This document shows positions 1 through 5,347 of a stretch of 5,347 nt of DNA, piece by piece. This DNA comes from Pseudomonadota bacterium (GTDB lineage: Bacteria > Pseudomonadota > Alphaproteobacteria > Azospirillales > Azospirillaceae). The stretch covers positions 1-5,347 of the forward strand of contig JAEYOB010000124.1 of assembly GCA_023412175.1 (NCBI GenBank). Direction: 5' to 3'. The position numbers were made by a program, and so were the translations under genes. How positions within the stretch are numbered: position 1 is the stretch's first letter; each line of letters opens with the position of its first letter. Under the pieces are notes generated by a model that ran no database searches, had not been told where the DNA came from, and saw only the letters and a program-made list of their open reading frames with translations.

Positions 1-1
1 G

Positions 2-631
2 GGCTTCGCCGCGCTCAGCCTGTTGCAGTCGAGCCGCTCGGCCATCGTCGGGGTGAGCATCGGGCTGGTGGCCTACGCGCTGGCCTCCCGCTGGGCGTCG
101 GCGACGCGGCGGATCCTGGCGTGCGCGCTGGTGGCGGCCTTCGCCGGGGCCATTCCGGCCGCCTACCTGTTCGACCGCGTGCTGGACCTGGACGGCGCGT
201 CCTGGCTGTTCCCCTCGGCCCGCCACCGGGTGGAGATCTGGTGGCGCGCGGCGGAGCGCGGGCTGGAGACGCCGCTGCTCGGCCAGGGCATCGACGCGTC
301 GCGGGCGTTGCAGCCGCTGGGTGAGACCTCGCGGTTCGAGACGCTGACCGATAGCCTGCTGCCGCTGCACCCGCACAACGCCTTTCTTCAGGTGTGGCTG
401 GAGCTGGGCGCCGCGGGCGCGGCGCTGGCGCTGGCCGTGGCGCTGCTGGTGCTGGCCGGCACGCGGCGGCTGGAGCGGGGAGACCAGCCCTACGCGCTGG
501 CCTCCTTCACCGCGGCGCTGGCCATGGTGTCCACCGCGTACGGCATCTGGCAGGCGTGGTGGATGGCCGGGCTGCTGGCCGCCGGGCTGATGGTGGCGCT
601 GGCCGCCCGCGTGCCGCGGAGGATGCAGTGA
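2..631 (+). CDS. O-antigen ligase / Wzy-type polymerase-like membrane protein, C-terminal part (5' end cut by the window)
   Basis: The reading frame is open from the first bases, so the N-terminus lies outside the window; 209 residues are visible. It looks like the C-terminal half of the O-antigen ligase/polymerase superfamily (Wzy_C/WaaL type), inner-membrane proteins that join or polymerise undecaprenyl-linked glycans on the periplasmic side. Visible signs are an SSRSA stretch leading into a hydrophobic helix (about residues 12-27), a second helix (about 37-57), then a hydrophilic, probably periplasmic loop. The loop carries the family-like R..iW...e.G.etPLLGQGID pattern and the HPHN motif (residues 123-126) followed by A-F-L-Q-V-W-L-E-L-G. 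Two or three hydrophobic helices follow to the end. The stop overlaps the next gene, a GT9 glycosyltransferase, which supports a role in LPS or polysaccharide assembly. Ligase versus polymerase cannot be settled from this fragment. The family call is fairly sure, the exact substrate is not. Confidence 0.82.
   Translation, partial: GFAALSLLQSSRSAIVGVSIGLVAYALASRWASATRRILACALVAAFAGAIPAAYLFDRVLDLDGASWLFPSARHRVEIWWRAAERGLETPLLGQGIDASRALQPLGETSRFETLTDSLLPLHPHNAFLQVWLELGAAGAALALAVALLVLAGTRRLERGDQPYALASFTAALAMVSTAYGIWQAWWMAGLLAAGLMVALAARVPRRMQ
618..623 (+). promoter_or_regulatory. Shine-Dalgarno of the GT9 gene
   Basis: GGAGGA lies inside the last codons of the upstream membrane-protein gene, 4 bases before the GTG at 628. 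It fixes the GTG as the start and points to coupled translation, because the GTG overlaps the upstream TGA stop (GTGA, 628-631). Confidence 0.7.
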
Positions 632-1548
632 GCGGCGGCAACATTCTGATCATCAAGCTCGGCGCGTTCGGCGACTTCTTCCTGGCGCAAACCGCGTTCG
701 AGGCGATCCGCCACCACCATGCCGGCGACCGGCTGACTCTGCTGACCATCCCGCAGCTCGCCCCGCTCGCCCGCATGAGCGGCCGGTTCGACGCCGTTTG
801 GGAGGATCCGCGCGGACGCTCCCCGTCCGCCTACCTGAAGGTTCGCCGCATGCTGCGCGGCGGGCGGTTCGACCGGGTCTACGATTTGCAGGGCACGGGG
901 CGCACCGACCGCTACCACTGGCTGCTGTTCCCCGGCCCCTGGCCGGAATGGTCGGGCACGGCGCGCTTCGCCTCGCACAATGATTCCTACCCGAAGCGCC
1001 GCAAGGTGCCGGTGCTGGACCGCTACGCCCGGCAACTGCGGCCCTTCGGCATCGAGCTGGCGCCGCATCCCGACCTGTCCTGGCTGGAGGCCGACGTCGG
1101 CCGGTACGGGCTTGAGGGCGACTATGCGCTGCTGATCCCCGGCTCCTCGGCCGGGCGGCCGGACAAGCGCTGGCCGCGCTATCCCGAGTTGGCGCGGGCG
1201 CTGGCGGCGCGCGGCGTGCGTCCGGTGGTGCTGGGCACCGCCATCGAGAAGGATCTGGCCGCCGCCATCACCGCCGCCTGCCCGGAGGCCCTCGACCTCA
1301 CCGACCGCACGGGCATCGCCGAGATCGGCGCGCTGGCTCGTCGGGCCTGGGTGTCGGTGGGCAACGACACCGGGCCGACGCACCTCGTGGCCGCGGTGGG
1401 CGGGCCGACGGTGGTGCTGTTCTCCGACGCCTCGAATCCGATCCACGCCAGCGGGCGGCGCGTGCTGCTGCACCACCGCCCCGGCTTCGACGCCATGGAC
1501 GTGGACGGCGTGCTGGACGCCATCGGGCGGGCGCGCACCCAACCCTGA
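628..1548 (+). CDS. Glycosyltransferase family 9 (ADP-heptose:LPS heptosyltransferase-like)
   Basis: This 306-residue protein has the layout of GT9 enzymes, GT-B fold transferases that add heptose or related sugars to the LPS core on the cytoplasmic face of the inner membrane. The N-terminal Rossmann half opens with NILIIKLGAFGDFF (residues 5-18), matching the family's glycine-rich LGD acceptor loop with G15-D16. D86-L-Q88-G..RT follows near residue 90. The C-terminal half begins with LLIPGSSAG...KRWP (168-183), where K180 sits in the usual sugar-nucleotide-binding K.W pattern. It then has GNDTGPTHLVAAVGGPTVVLF (245-265), the hallmark D..GP.H.AAA.G.P motif. The length is at the short end for the family. 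The GTG start is chosen because it follows a good GGAGGA site and overlaps the upstream stop by 4 bp. An open frame continues upstream to about 394, but that part lies inside the preceding gene. The sugar donor and acceptor cannot be read from the sequence, so I give no waa symbol. Confidence 0.9.
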   Translation: MSGGNILIIKLGAFGDFFLAQTAFEAIRHHHAGDRLTLLTIPQLAPLARMSGRFDAVWEDPRGRSPSAYLKVRRMLRGGRFDRVYDLQGTGRTDRYHWLLFPGPWPEWSGTARFASHNDSYPKRRKVPVLDRYARQLRPFGIELAPHPDLSWLEADVGRYGLEGDYALLIPGSSAGRPDKRWPRYPELARALAARGVRPVVLGTAIEKDLAAAITAACPEALDLTDRTGIAEIGALARRAWVSVGNDTGPTHLVAAVGGPTVVLFSDASNPIHASGRRVLLHHRPGFDAMDVDGVLDAIGRARTQP

Positions 1549-1553
1549 AGGGC

Positions 1554-1961
1554 TCAGTCGAAATCGGTGCAGGCCGGCTGGTCGATGCGCCCGACGCCCC
1601 ACTGGTCGAAGCGGCGCCTGTACTCGGCGGTCACCTCGGCGATGGCCCGCAACTCCTCGGCGCGACCGTGGTGCGCGATGACCGCCACCCTGGTGCGCTC
1701 GGACGCCGCCGTCCCGTCCGGCTCGCGGTAAAGGCCGAGCCCTTCCGTCACCGTCAGCCCCGGCAGCCGCGGCACGGCGGTGTCGGCGAGGAAGCCGCGC
1801 CATTCCGCCTCGCCGACGTCGGGAGCGCCGCGGCGCGCGGTGCCGAAATACAGCGTGGTCGCGGTGCCGGGCGCGAGCCCGTCCGGACACGCGCCGGCAC
1901 ACCCCGACAGCGCCAGCAGACACAGAGCGATGCCCGCCTGCGCGGATGACCGGTTCGCCAC
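1554..1961 (-). CDS. DUF3574-type small lipoprotein
   Basis: The predicted protein has 135 residues. It starts with a short basic stretch (MANRSS), then a hydrophobic core ending in the lipobox L-S-G-C with Cys21. This is a type II (lipoprotein) signal peptide, so the mature 115-residue protein should be lipid-anchored in the envelope. The rest resembles DUF3574: T-T-L-Y-F-G-T near residue 36, E..W..FLADTAVPRLPGLTV in the middle, then a GLYREPDG turn and a conserved-looking R.RVAVIAHH strand. Two further cysteines are present: Cys25, just after the lipid-bearing Cys, and Cys131, five residues from the end. I chose GTG at 1961 because AAAGGGGG lies 6 bases upstream. An in-frame GTG at 1979 would add six residues but has poor spacing to a ribosome site and would lengthen the n-region. 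The function of the family is unknown. The stop is 5 bp from the convergent GT9 stop, and the two genes are not co-transcribed. Confidence 0.8.
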   Translation of the reverse strand: MANRSSAQAGIALCLLALSGCAGACPDGLAPGTATTLYFGTARRGAPDVGEAEWRGFLADTAVPRLPGLTVTEGLGLYREPDGTAASERTRVAVIAHHGRAEELRAIAEVTAEYRRRFDQWGVGRIDQPACTDFD

Positions 1962-1967
1962 GGCACG

Positions 1968-1975
1968 CCCCCTTT
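1968..1975 (-). promoter_or_regulatory. Shine-Dalgarno of the DUF3574 lipoprotein gene
   Basis: Read on the minus strand this is AAAGGGGG, 6 bases before the GTG at 1961. It is a near match to AGGAGG and decides between that GTG and the in-frame GTG at 1979, which itself overlaps this site. Confidence 0.55.
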
Positions 1976-2019
1976 GCACTCCCGCGATGCGCCCATGGGT
2001 AGCACCGGCCGGACTGTCC

Positions 2020-2037
2020 CGGCAACGCGCGGCAACG
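2020..2037. repeat. Two direct copies of CGGCAACG, 10 bp apart
   Basis: The octamer CGGCAACG occurs at 2020-2027 and again at 2030-2037, exactly one helical turn apart. It lies in the roughly 250 bp gap between the divergent DUF3574 and DUF2934 genes, about 60 bp upstream of the lipoprotein start. The spacing would suit a protein binding one face of the helix, but no known operator is recognised and chance is possible in GC-rich DNA. The rest of this gap (1976-2203) holds no gene, and I find no convincing -35/-10 pair in it. Confidence 0.4.
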
Positions 2038-2203
2038 AAAGCTCCAATGCGGTGCCCCGCCCGGCCAAGGGCAATCCCTATCCAGGATTTGTGATGTCTA
2101 TGACTTGGCGCGATGCAACCTGGGCACTACTTCGGCGTTGAAGGCGGGAACCCGTTCGCGACCCGCCGGATGTCCGATGGGGGTGCCGAGCGGTTCGGCA
2201 GTT

Positions 2204-2211
2204 GGGAGGAG
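2204..2211 (+). promoter_or_regulatory. Shine-Dalgarno of the DUF2934 gene
   Basis: GGGAGGAG sits 3 bases before ATG 2215. It is a strong site and the reason for choosing this ATG over in-frame ATGs at 2113 and 2170, which have no comparable site. Confidence 0.75.
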
Positions 2212-2214
2212 TCG

Positions 2215-2718
2215 ATGCAGGACGACCGTGAAGAACGTATCCGCCAACGCGCTCACGAAATCTGGGAGCGTGAGGGACGACCGGAAGGCAAGCACGACGA
2301 GCACTGGGTTCGCGCAACCGAAGAGATCGACGCCGAATCCGCCGGCAAGGGCGCGAAGGGCAAGACCGGCAAGGGTGGCGCGGCAAAGCGCGTCAGCAAG
2401 GCCGAAACGGGCAAGGCTGAAACAGGCAAGGACGAGACGGGCGCGTCCGGGAAGGGCAAGACGGGAGCCGGCAAGGCCGGCGCCAGGACGGCGAAGGGGA
2501 ACGGTTCGACCTCGAAAGGCTCGGCCCGTGCAAAGACCGCGGCTGGCGGCACCACGCGGGCGGCGGCCGAGAACCTGTCGGCGGTGGCCGGCGGCCGCTC
2601 CGAGAAGGCCGGAGGCAAGACCCGCAAGACCGGCACCGAGGCCGCCGCCACGGCGCCGCCCGGCGCCACCGCCCGCGGGCGCACGGCACGCGCCGCCAAG
2701 AAGGACGCCACCGGCTGA
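2215..2718 (+). CDS. DUF2934 protein with a long Lys/Ala/Gly-rich tail
   Basis: The 167-residue protein has two parts. Residues 1-42 are charged and match the DUF2934 pattern: REERIRQRAHEIWEREG followed by RPEG and D-E-H-W-V-R-A (28-34), with the family's conserved W17, GRPEG and HW. Residues 43-167 are low complexity, rich in Lys, Ala, Gly, Thr and Arg, with repeated K-G-K-T-G, A-E-T-G-K and A-A-K elements and almost no hydrophobic or aromatic residues. This composition is like histone-H1-type bacterial tails (AlgP, Hc1-like) and predicts a disordered, strongly basic segment. There is no signal peptide or membrane helix, so it should be cytoplasmic. Nucleic-acid binding is an inference from composition only, because DUF2934 has no assigned function. 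ATG 2215 is chosen for its strong ribosome site; the frame could extend back to 2113 and add 34 residues. The gene stands alone, divergent from the lipoprotein gene and convergent with marR. Confidence 0.85.
   Translation: MQDDREERIRQRAHEIWEREGRPEGKHDEHWVRATEEIDAESAGKGAKGKTGKGGAAKRVSKAETGKAETGKDETGASGKGKTGAGKAGARTAKGNGSTSKGSARAKTAAGGTTRAAAENLSAVAGGRSEKAGGKTRKTGTEAAATAPPGATARGRTARAAKKDATG
2401..2444 (+). repeat. 15-bp period tandem repeat coding AETGK/AETGK/DETGA
   Basis: Three successive 15-base units encode A-E-T-G-K, A-E-T-G-K and D-E-T-G-A (residues 63-77 of the DUF2934 protein). The first two differ at two wobble positions (gcc/gct, acg/aca), so the amino-acid repeat is kept while the DNA has drifted. 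Looser K-G-K-T-G units flank it on both sides. Confidence 0.7.
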
Positions 2719-2744
2719 GCCCCACCCCCGCTCCTCCTTCCCTA

Positions 2745-2777
2745 CCCCGCCTCGCGCGCCGATGCCGGCGGGCGGGG
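2745..2777. terminator. GC-rich imperfect hairpin after the DUF2934 gene
   Basis: CCCCGCC (2745-2751) pairs with GGCGGGG (2771-2777), and inside it CGCCG (2757-2761) pairs with CGGCG (2766-2770) around an ATGC loop. One 5-base bulge (2752-2756) interrupts the left arm, giving 12 G/C pairs in all. It begins 26 bp after the stop and lies between convergent genes, a typical place for a terminator. Neither strand has a T-run after the stem, so it may instead be a processing or stability stem, or a factor-assisted terminator. Confidence 0.4.
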
Positions 2778-2823
2778 AACGGATCCGATGGAGCACCGTC
2801 CAGACATGCTGTCCGAGACGCTC

Positions 2824-2837
2824 CGGCGATCACGCCG
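2824..2837 (-). terminator. Short hairpin directly after the marR stop
   Basis: On the minus strand CGGCG-TGAT-CGCCG follows the TAA stop of marR with no gap. The stem is only 5 bp and no T-run follows, so a terminator role is weakly supported. Confidence 0.2.
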
Positions 2838-3305
2838 TTACACCGCTTCGATGCTCCTGGCGGTGCGGCGGCGGGATAGGTTGTCGCGCACAAGGCGCAG
2901 GGCATCGGTCAGCACCGCCACCTGTTCCGGCTCCAGGCCGGCCAAGGCCTCGGCATAAAGGTCCGCGGCGATGACGCGCGCCTGCTCCATCACCTGGGAT
3001 GCCTTCGCGCTCATGTGGAGGCAACGCGCATGGCGGTCGCCTGGGGCGGGCCGGCGTTCGAGCCAGCCGGCCTCCTCCATGCGGTCGATCTGCCGGCACA
3101 GCGTGATCGGCTCGATCTCCAGGAGGTCGGCCATGGCGGTCTGGTCGATGCCCTCGTTGCGGTGGAGGTGCTTCAGCACGTCCCATTGCGGGCGGGTCAG
3201 TCCGAACACGCGGGCGCGCTGATCGAACCTTCGCCGCAGCAGGCGCGAACTGTCACTTAACAGCGCACCGAGGCTGTCGGATGGATTGGAAAGACGGTCG
3301 GGCAT
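2838..3305 (-). CDS. MarR-family winged-helix transcriptional regulator
   Basis: The 155-residue protein has the size and order of MarR/SlyA regulators, which bind DNA as dimers and often respond to small phenolic or other ligands. An N-terminal helix (about 10-33) leads to the L-T-R-P-Q-W-D-V-L-K-H-L helix (36-47). The helix-turn-helix follows (about 52-79: Q-T-A-M-A-D-L-L, then I-T-L-C-R-Q-I-D-R-M as recognition helix). The wing is W-L-E-R-R-P-A-P-G-D-R-H-A-R (81-94), with the conserved D90-R91 pair. C-terminal helices (about 99-147) should form the dimer interface. Cys70 in the recognition helix and Cys95 by the wing are present, but no redox role is shown. ATG 3305 is the only plausible start, because an in-frame TAG occurs at 3327-3329 and no other start codon lies between; it has no visible Shine-Dalgarno. 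The gene is divergent from ilvD, so control of itself, and possibly of ilvD, is a reasonable guess. The ligand is unknown. Confidence 0.92.
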   Translation of the reverse strand: MPDRLSNPSDSLGALLSDSSRLLRRRFDQRARVFGLTRPQWDVLKHLHRNEGIDQTAMADLLEIEPITLCRQIDRMEEAGWLERRPAPGDRHARCLHMSAKASQVMEQARVIAADLYAEALAGLEPEQVAVLTDALRLVRDNLSRRRTARSIEAV

Positions 3306-3340
3306 GGAAGGAGCATGGTTGAATCTCTAGTGGCCCAACG

Positions 3341-3369
3341 GACTTAGTTAGTACACTTATGATGGTCAA
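3341..3369 (-). promoter_or_regulatory. Candidate marR promoter and AT-rich operator region
   Basis: On the minus strand TTGACC (3369-3364) is a 5/6 match to a -35 box. A 17-base spacer leads to TAAGTC (3346-3341), a poor -10. The same stretch is a clear AT-rich island in GC-rich DNA and contains the imperfect dyad ACTTAGTTAGT (3342-3352; four of five arm positions pair). On the plus strand it also contains TATGAT (3358-3363), a good -10 look-alike with no matching -35. It is a plausible MarR site by position, but the boxes are only weakly supported. Confidence 0.3.
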
Positions 3370-3426
3370 GCCGCATCCCCCTTGCGCGCGGCGCGGCAGG
3401 GTTGCGGCGGCAGCGAATCTCCGCGC

Positions 3427-3456
3427 TTGGAATCTTTGCCCTCGGATTGCTAGTCT
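3427..3456 (+). promoter_or_regulatory. Weak candidate ilvD promoter
   Basis: TTGGAA (3427-3432), 18 bases, then TAGTCT (3451-3456), about 54 bp before the ilvD start. The -35 matches at 4 of 6 positions and the -10 at 3 of 6, so this is a position-based guess. The TATGAT at 3358-3363 is the main alternative -10 and would give a leader of about 140 bases. Confidence 0.2.
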
Positions 3457-3497
3457 TGCGGCCCATTTTGTTGCCAGCATGACCCGATCGTCTTTCC

Positions 3498-3504
3498 GAG
3501 GTGA
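3498..3504 (+). promoter_or_regulatory. Shine-Dalgarno of ilvD
   Basis: GAGGTGA lies 5 bases before ATG 3510. It overlaps an in-frame GTG at 3501, so it decides for the ATG as start. Confidence 0.75.
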
Positions 3505-3509
3505 ACCCG

Positions 3510-5347
3510 ATGCCGCATTACCGCTCCCGCACGTCCACGCACGGCCGTAACATGGCCGGTGCCCGCGGCCTCTGGCGCGCCACCGGCATGAAAGACGGCG
3601 ACTTCGGCAAGCCGATCATCGCCATCGCCAACTCCTTCACCCAGTTCGTTCCCGGCCACGTCCACCTGAAGGACCTCGGCCAGCTGGTGGCGCGCGAGAT
3701 CGAGAAGGCCGGCGGCGTCGCCAAGGAATTCAACACCATCGCCATCGACGACGGCATCGCCATGGGCCATGACGGCATGCTGTACAGCCTGCCCTCGCGC
3801 GAGCTGATCGCCGACGCGGTGGAGTACATGGCGAACGGCCACTGCGCCGACGCGCTGGTCTGCATCTCCAACTGCGACAAGATCACGCCGGGCATGCTGA
3901 TGGCCGCGATGCGGCTGAACATCCCGGCGGTGTTCGTCTCCGGCGGGCCGATGGAGGCCGGCAAGGTCAACTGGCGCGGCAAGACCAAGGCCGTGGACCT
4001 CATCGACGCCATGGTCGCCGCCGCCGACCCGACCGTGTCGGACGAGGAGGCGATGGAGATGGAGCGCAACTCCTGCCCGACCTGCGGCTCCTGCTCGGGC
4101 ATGTTCACCGCCAACTCGATGAACTGCCTGACCGAGGCGCTGGGCCTGTCGCTGCCCGGCAACGGCACCATCGTCGCCACCCACGCCGACCGCAAGGAGC
4201 TGTTCCTCGCCGCCGGCCGCGTCGCGGTGGAGTTGTGCAAGCGCTGGTACCAGGAGGAGGACGCCACCGCGCTGCCCCGCGGCATCGCCACCTTCGAGGC
4301 GTTCGAGAACGCCATGACGCTGGACATCGCCATGGGCGGCTCGACCAACACGGTGCTGCACCTCCTGGCCGCCGCGCAGGAAGGCGGCGTGCCCTTCACC
4401 ATGGAGGACATCGACCGGCTGTCGCGCCGCGTTCCCAACGTCTGCAAGGTGGCCCCCGCGGTGTCGGACGTGCACATCGAGGACGTGCACCGCGCCGGCG
4501 GCATCATGGGCATCCTGGGCGAACTGGACCGCGCCGGCCTGCTGAACCGCACCGTCCCCACCGTGCACGCCAAGACCCTGGGCGACGCCATCGACCGGTG
4601 GGACGTCACGCGTTCCACCGACGAGGGCACACACACAATGTTCAAGGCCGCCCCCGGCGGCATCCCGACCATCGTTCCGTTCAGCCAGTCCAAGCGTTGG
4701 CCCGAGCTGGACCTGGACCGCGAGAACGGCGTCATCCGCAACGTCGAGCACGCTCACTCCAAGGACGGCGGGCTGGCCGTGCTGTTCGGCAACATCGCCG
4801 AGCGCGGCTGCATCGTGAAGACGGCGGGCGTGGACGCCTCGATCCTCAAATTCTCCGGCCCGGCTCGCGTGTTCGAGAGCCAGGACGCGGCGGTCGAGGC
4901 GATCCTCGGCGATCACGTCGTCGCCGGCGACGTGGTGGTGATCCGCTACGAGGGGCCGCGCGGCGGTCCGGGCATGCAGGAGATGCTGTACCCGACCAGC
5001 TACCTGAAGTCGAAGGGGCTGGGCAAGGCGTGCGCGCTGGTCACCGACGGGCGCTTCTCCGGCGGCACCTCCGGCCTGTCCATCGGCCACGCCTCCCCGG
5101 AGGCGGCGCAGGGGGGCGCCATCGGCCTCGTCCAGGAAGGCGACCGCATCGAGATCGACATCCCCAACCGCACCATTACCCTCGCGGTTTCGGAGGAGGA
5201 GCTGAAGCGCCGCCGCGACGCCGAGAACGCCAAGGGGGCGGCCGCCTGGAAGCCGGCGGCGCCGCGCACCCGCGTGGTCACCCCGGCCCTGCGCGCCTAT
5301 GCCGCGCTGACCACCAGCGCCGACCGCGGCGCGGTGCGCGACGTCAG
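3510..5347 (+). CDS. ilvD: Dihydroxy-acid dehydratase (3' end cut by the window)
   Basis: IlvD removes water from 2,3-dihydroxy-isovalerate and 2,3-dihydroxy-3-methylvalerate to give the keto acids that are transaminated to valine and isoleucine; it is a cytoplasmic Fe-S enzyme. The 612 visible codons are collinear with the E. coli enzyme (616 residues), starting M-P-H-Y-R-S and [10 protein letters not shown], and ending in [10 protein letters not shown], so only about five residues and the stop are missing. Key positions coincide with E. coli numbering: metal ligand D81; C122-D123-K124 in SNCDK, with the cluster Cys and the modifiable Lys; C195 in CPTCGSCSG (189-197); E491 in GGPGMQEM; and active-site S517 in TDGRFSGG. 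Where plant and mycobacterial enzymes have a third cluster cysteine, this protein has FVPGHVHL (about 46-53), as in the E. coli type, suggesting the more oxygen-sensitive cluster form (inference). ATG 3510 follows GAGGTGA. It is transcribed away from marR. Confidence 0.98.
   Translation, partial: MPHYRSRTSTHGRNMAGARGLWRATGMKDGDFGKPIIAIANSFTQFVPGHVHLKDLGQLVAREIEKAGGVAKEFNTIAIDDGIAMGHDGMLYSLPSRELIADAVEYMANGHCADALVCISNCDKITPGMLMAAMRLNIPAVFVSGGPMEAGKVNWRGKTKAVDLIDAMVAAADPTVSDEEAMEMERNSCPTCGSCSGMFTANSMNCLTEALGLSLPGNGTIVATHADRKELFLAAGRVAVELCKRWYQEEDATALPRGIATFEAFENAMTLDIAMGGSTNTVLHLLAAAQEGGVPFTMEDIDRLSRRVPNVCKVAPAVSDVHIEDVHRAGGIMGILGELDRAGLLNRTVPTVHAKTLGDAIDRWDVTRSTDEGTHTMFKAAPGGIPTIVPFSQSKRWPELDLDRENGVIRNVEHAHSKDGGLAVLFGNIAERGCIVKTAGVDASILKFSGPARVFESQDAAVEAILGDHVVAGDVVVIRYEGPRGGPGMQEMLYPTSYLKSKGLGKACALVTDGRFSGGTSGLSIGHASPEAAQGGAIGLVQEGDRIEIDIPNRTITLAVSEEELKRRRDAENAKGAAAWKPAAPRTRVVTPALRAYAALTTSADRGAVRDV

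Noticed and set aside
1541..1555. CCCTGAAGGG inverted repeat between the convergent GT9 and lipoprotein stops as a bidirectional terminator
   Set aside because: The stem is only 3-4 bp with a 2-4 base loop, too small to act as a terminator.
490..2025. A 511-codon open frame on the minus strand
   Set aside because: It runs across the ligase-like gene, the whole GT9 gene and the DUF3574 gene in a different frame. The composition is Arg/Ala/Gly-rich and no domain is visible, so it is a high-GC artefact.
2113..2214. In-frame extension of the DUF2934 gene to ATG 2113 or 2170
   Set aside because: Neither ATG has a visible Shine-Dalgarno, the extra residues are not part of the domain, and GGGAGGAG stands directly before ATG 2215.
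2098..2796. Long open frames on both strands over the DUF2934 gene (for example minus 2098-2796 and plus 2105-2974)
   Set aside because: They shadow the repetitive Lys/Ala/Gly codons. Only the frame starting at 2215 has a recognisable domain and a strong ribosome site.
2776..2800. GGAAC-N16-CGTC, similar to the alphaproteobacterial EcfG general-stress promoter (GGAAC-N16/17-CGTT)
   Set aside because: It points into the 3' end of the oppositely oriented marR with no gene to drive, overlaps the GC-rich hairpin, and misses the last base of the -10. It is probably chance.
3359..3550. A 63-codon open frame in the ilvD leader as a possible attenuator peptide
   Set aside because: It has no run of Ile, Val or Leu codons, no ribosome site and no terminator/antiterminator stems, and it overlaps the start of ilvD.
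3450..5090. A 546-codon open frame on the minus strand opposite ilvD, and a 407-codon one at 3518-4741
   Set aside because: Both lie antisense to a gene collinear with E. coli IlvD. Their translations are rich in His, Arg, Gly and Ala or in Ser and Met without any domain pattern, as expected of shadow frames in GC-rich DNA.

Overview
This is a GC-rich (roughly 70% by eye) bacterial chromosomal segment with strong G/C bias at third codon positions. It holds six protein-coding genes, the first and last cut by the window edges, and no RNA gene, mobile element or CRISPR array that I can see. The gene set (an O-antigen ligase/polymerase-like membrane protein, a family 9 glycosyltransferase, a DUF3574 lipoprotein, a DUF2934 protein, a MarR regulator and an E. 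coli-type IlvD) fits a Gram-negative proteobacterium. The high GC and the DUF2934 protein suggest an alphaproteobacterium of the Azospirillum/Rhodospirillales kind. That placement is inference.

Layout. From 2 to 1548 (+) is the end of a surface-polysaccharide or lipopolysaccharide (LPS) operon: the C-terminal part of an O-antigen ligase/Wzy-like protein overlaps by 4 bp (GTGA) a GT9 heptosyltransferase-like gene. Meeting it tail to tail, 5 bp away, is a small lipoprotein gene of the DUF3574 type (minus, 1554-1961). About 250 bp of non-coding DNA separates this from a divergent gene (plus, 2215-2718) for a DUF2934 protein with a long Lys/Ala/Gly-rich, histone-H1-like tail. After that gene comes a GC-rich imperfect hairpin without a T-tract. 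Then come a MarR-family regulator (minus, 2838-3305) and, divergent from it across a 204 bp spacer with an AT-rich island, ilvD (plus, from 3510). ilvD is complete except for the last few codons.

Functional picture. The first two genes probably act together in LPS or polysaccharide assembly at the inner membrane. ilvD makes dihydroxyacid dehydratase, the third common step of Ile/Val synthesis. The divergent marR-ilvD arrangement makes the shared spacer the natural place for a regulatory site, although nothing in the sequence proves that this MarR controls ilvD. The lipoprotein and the DUF2934 protein have no known role that I can assign. I see no clear new multi-gene system here. The points most worth a second look are the H1-like tail on the DUF2934 protein, the marR-ilvD spacer, and the unusual 5' end of marR.
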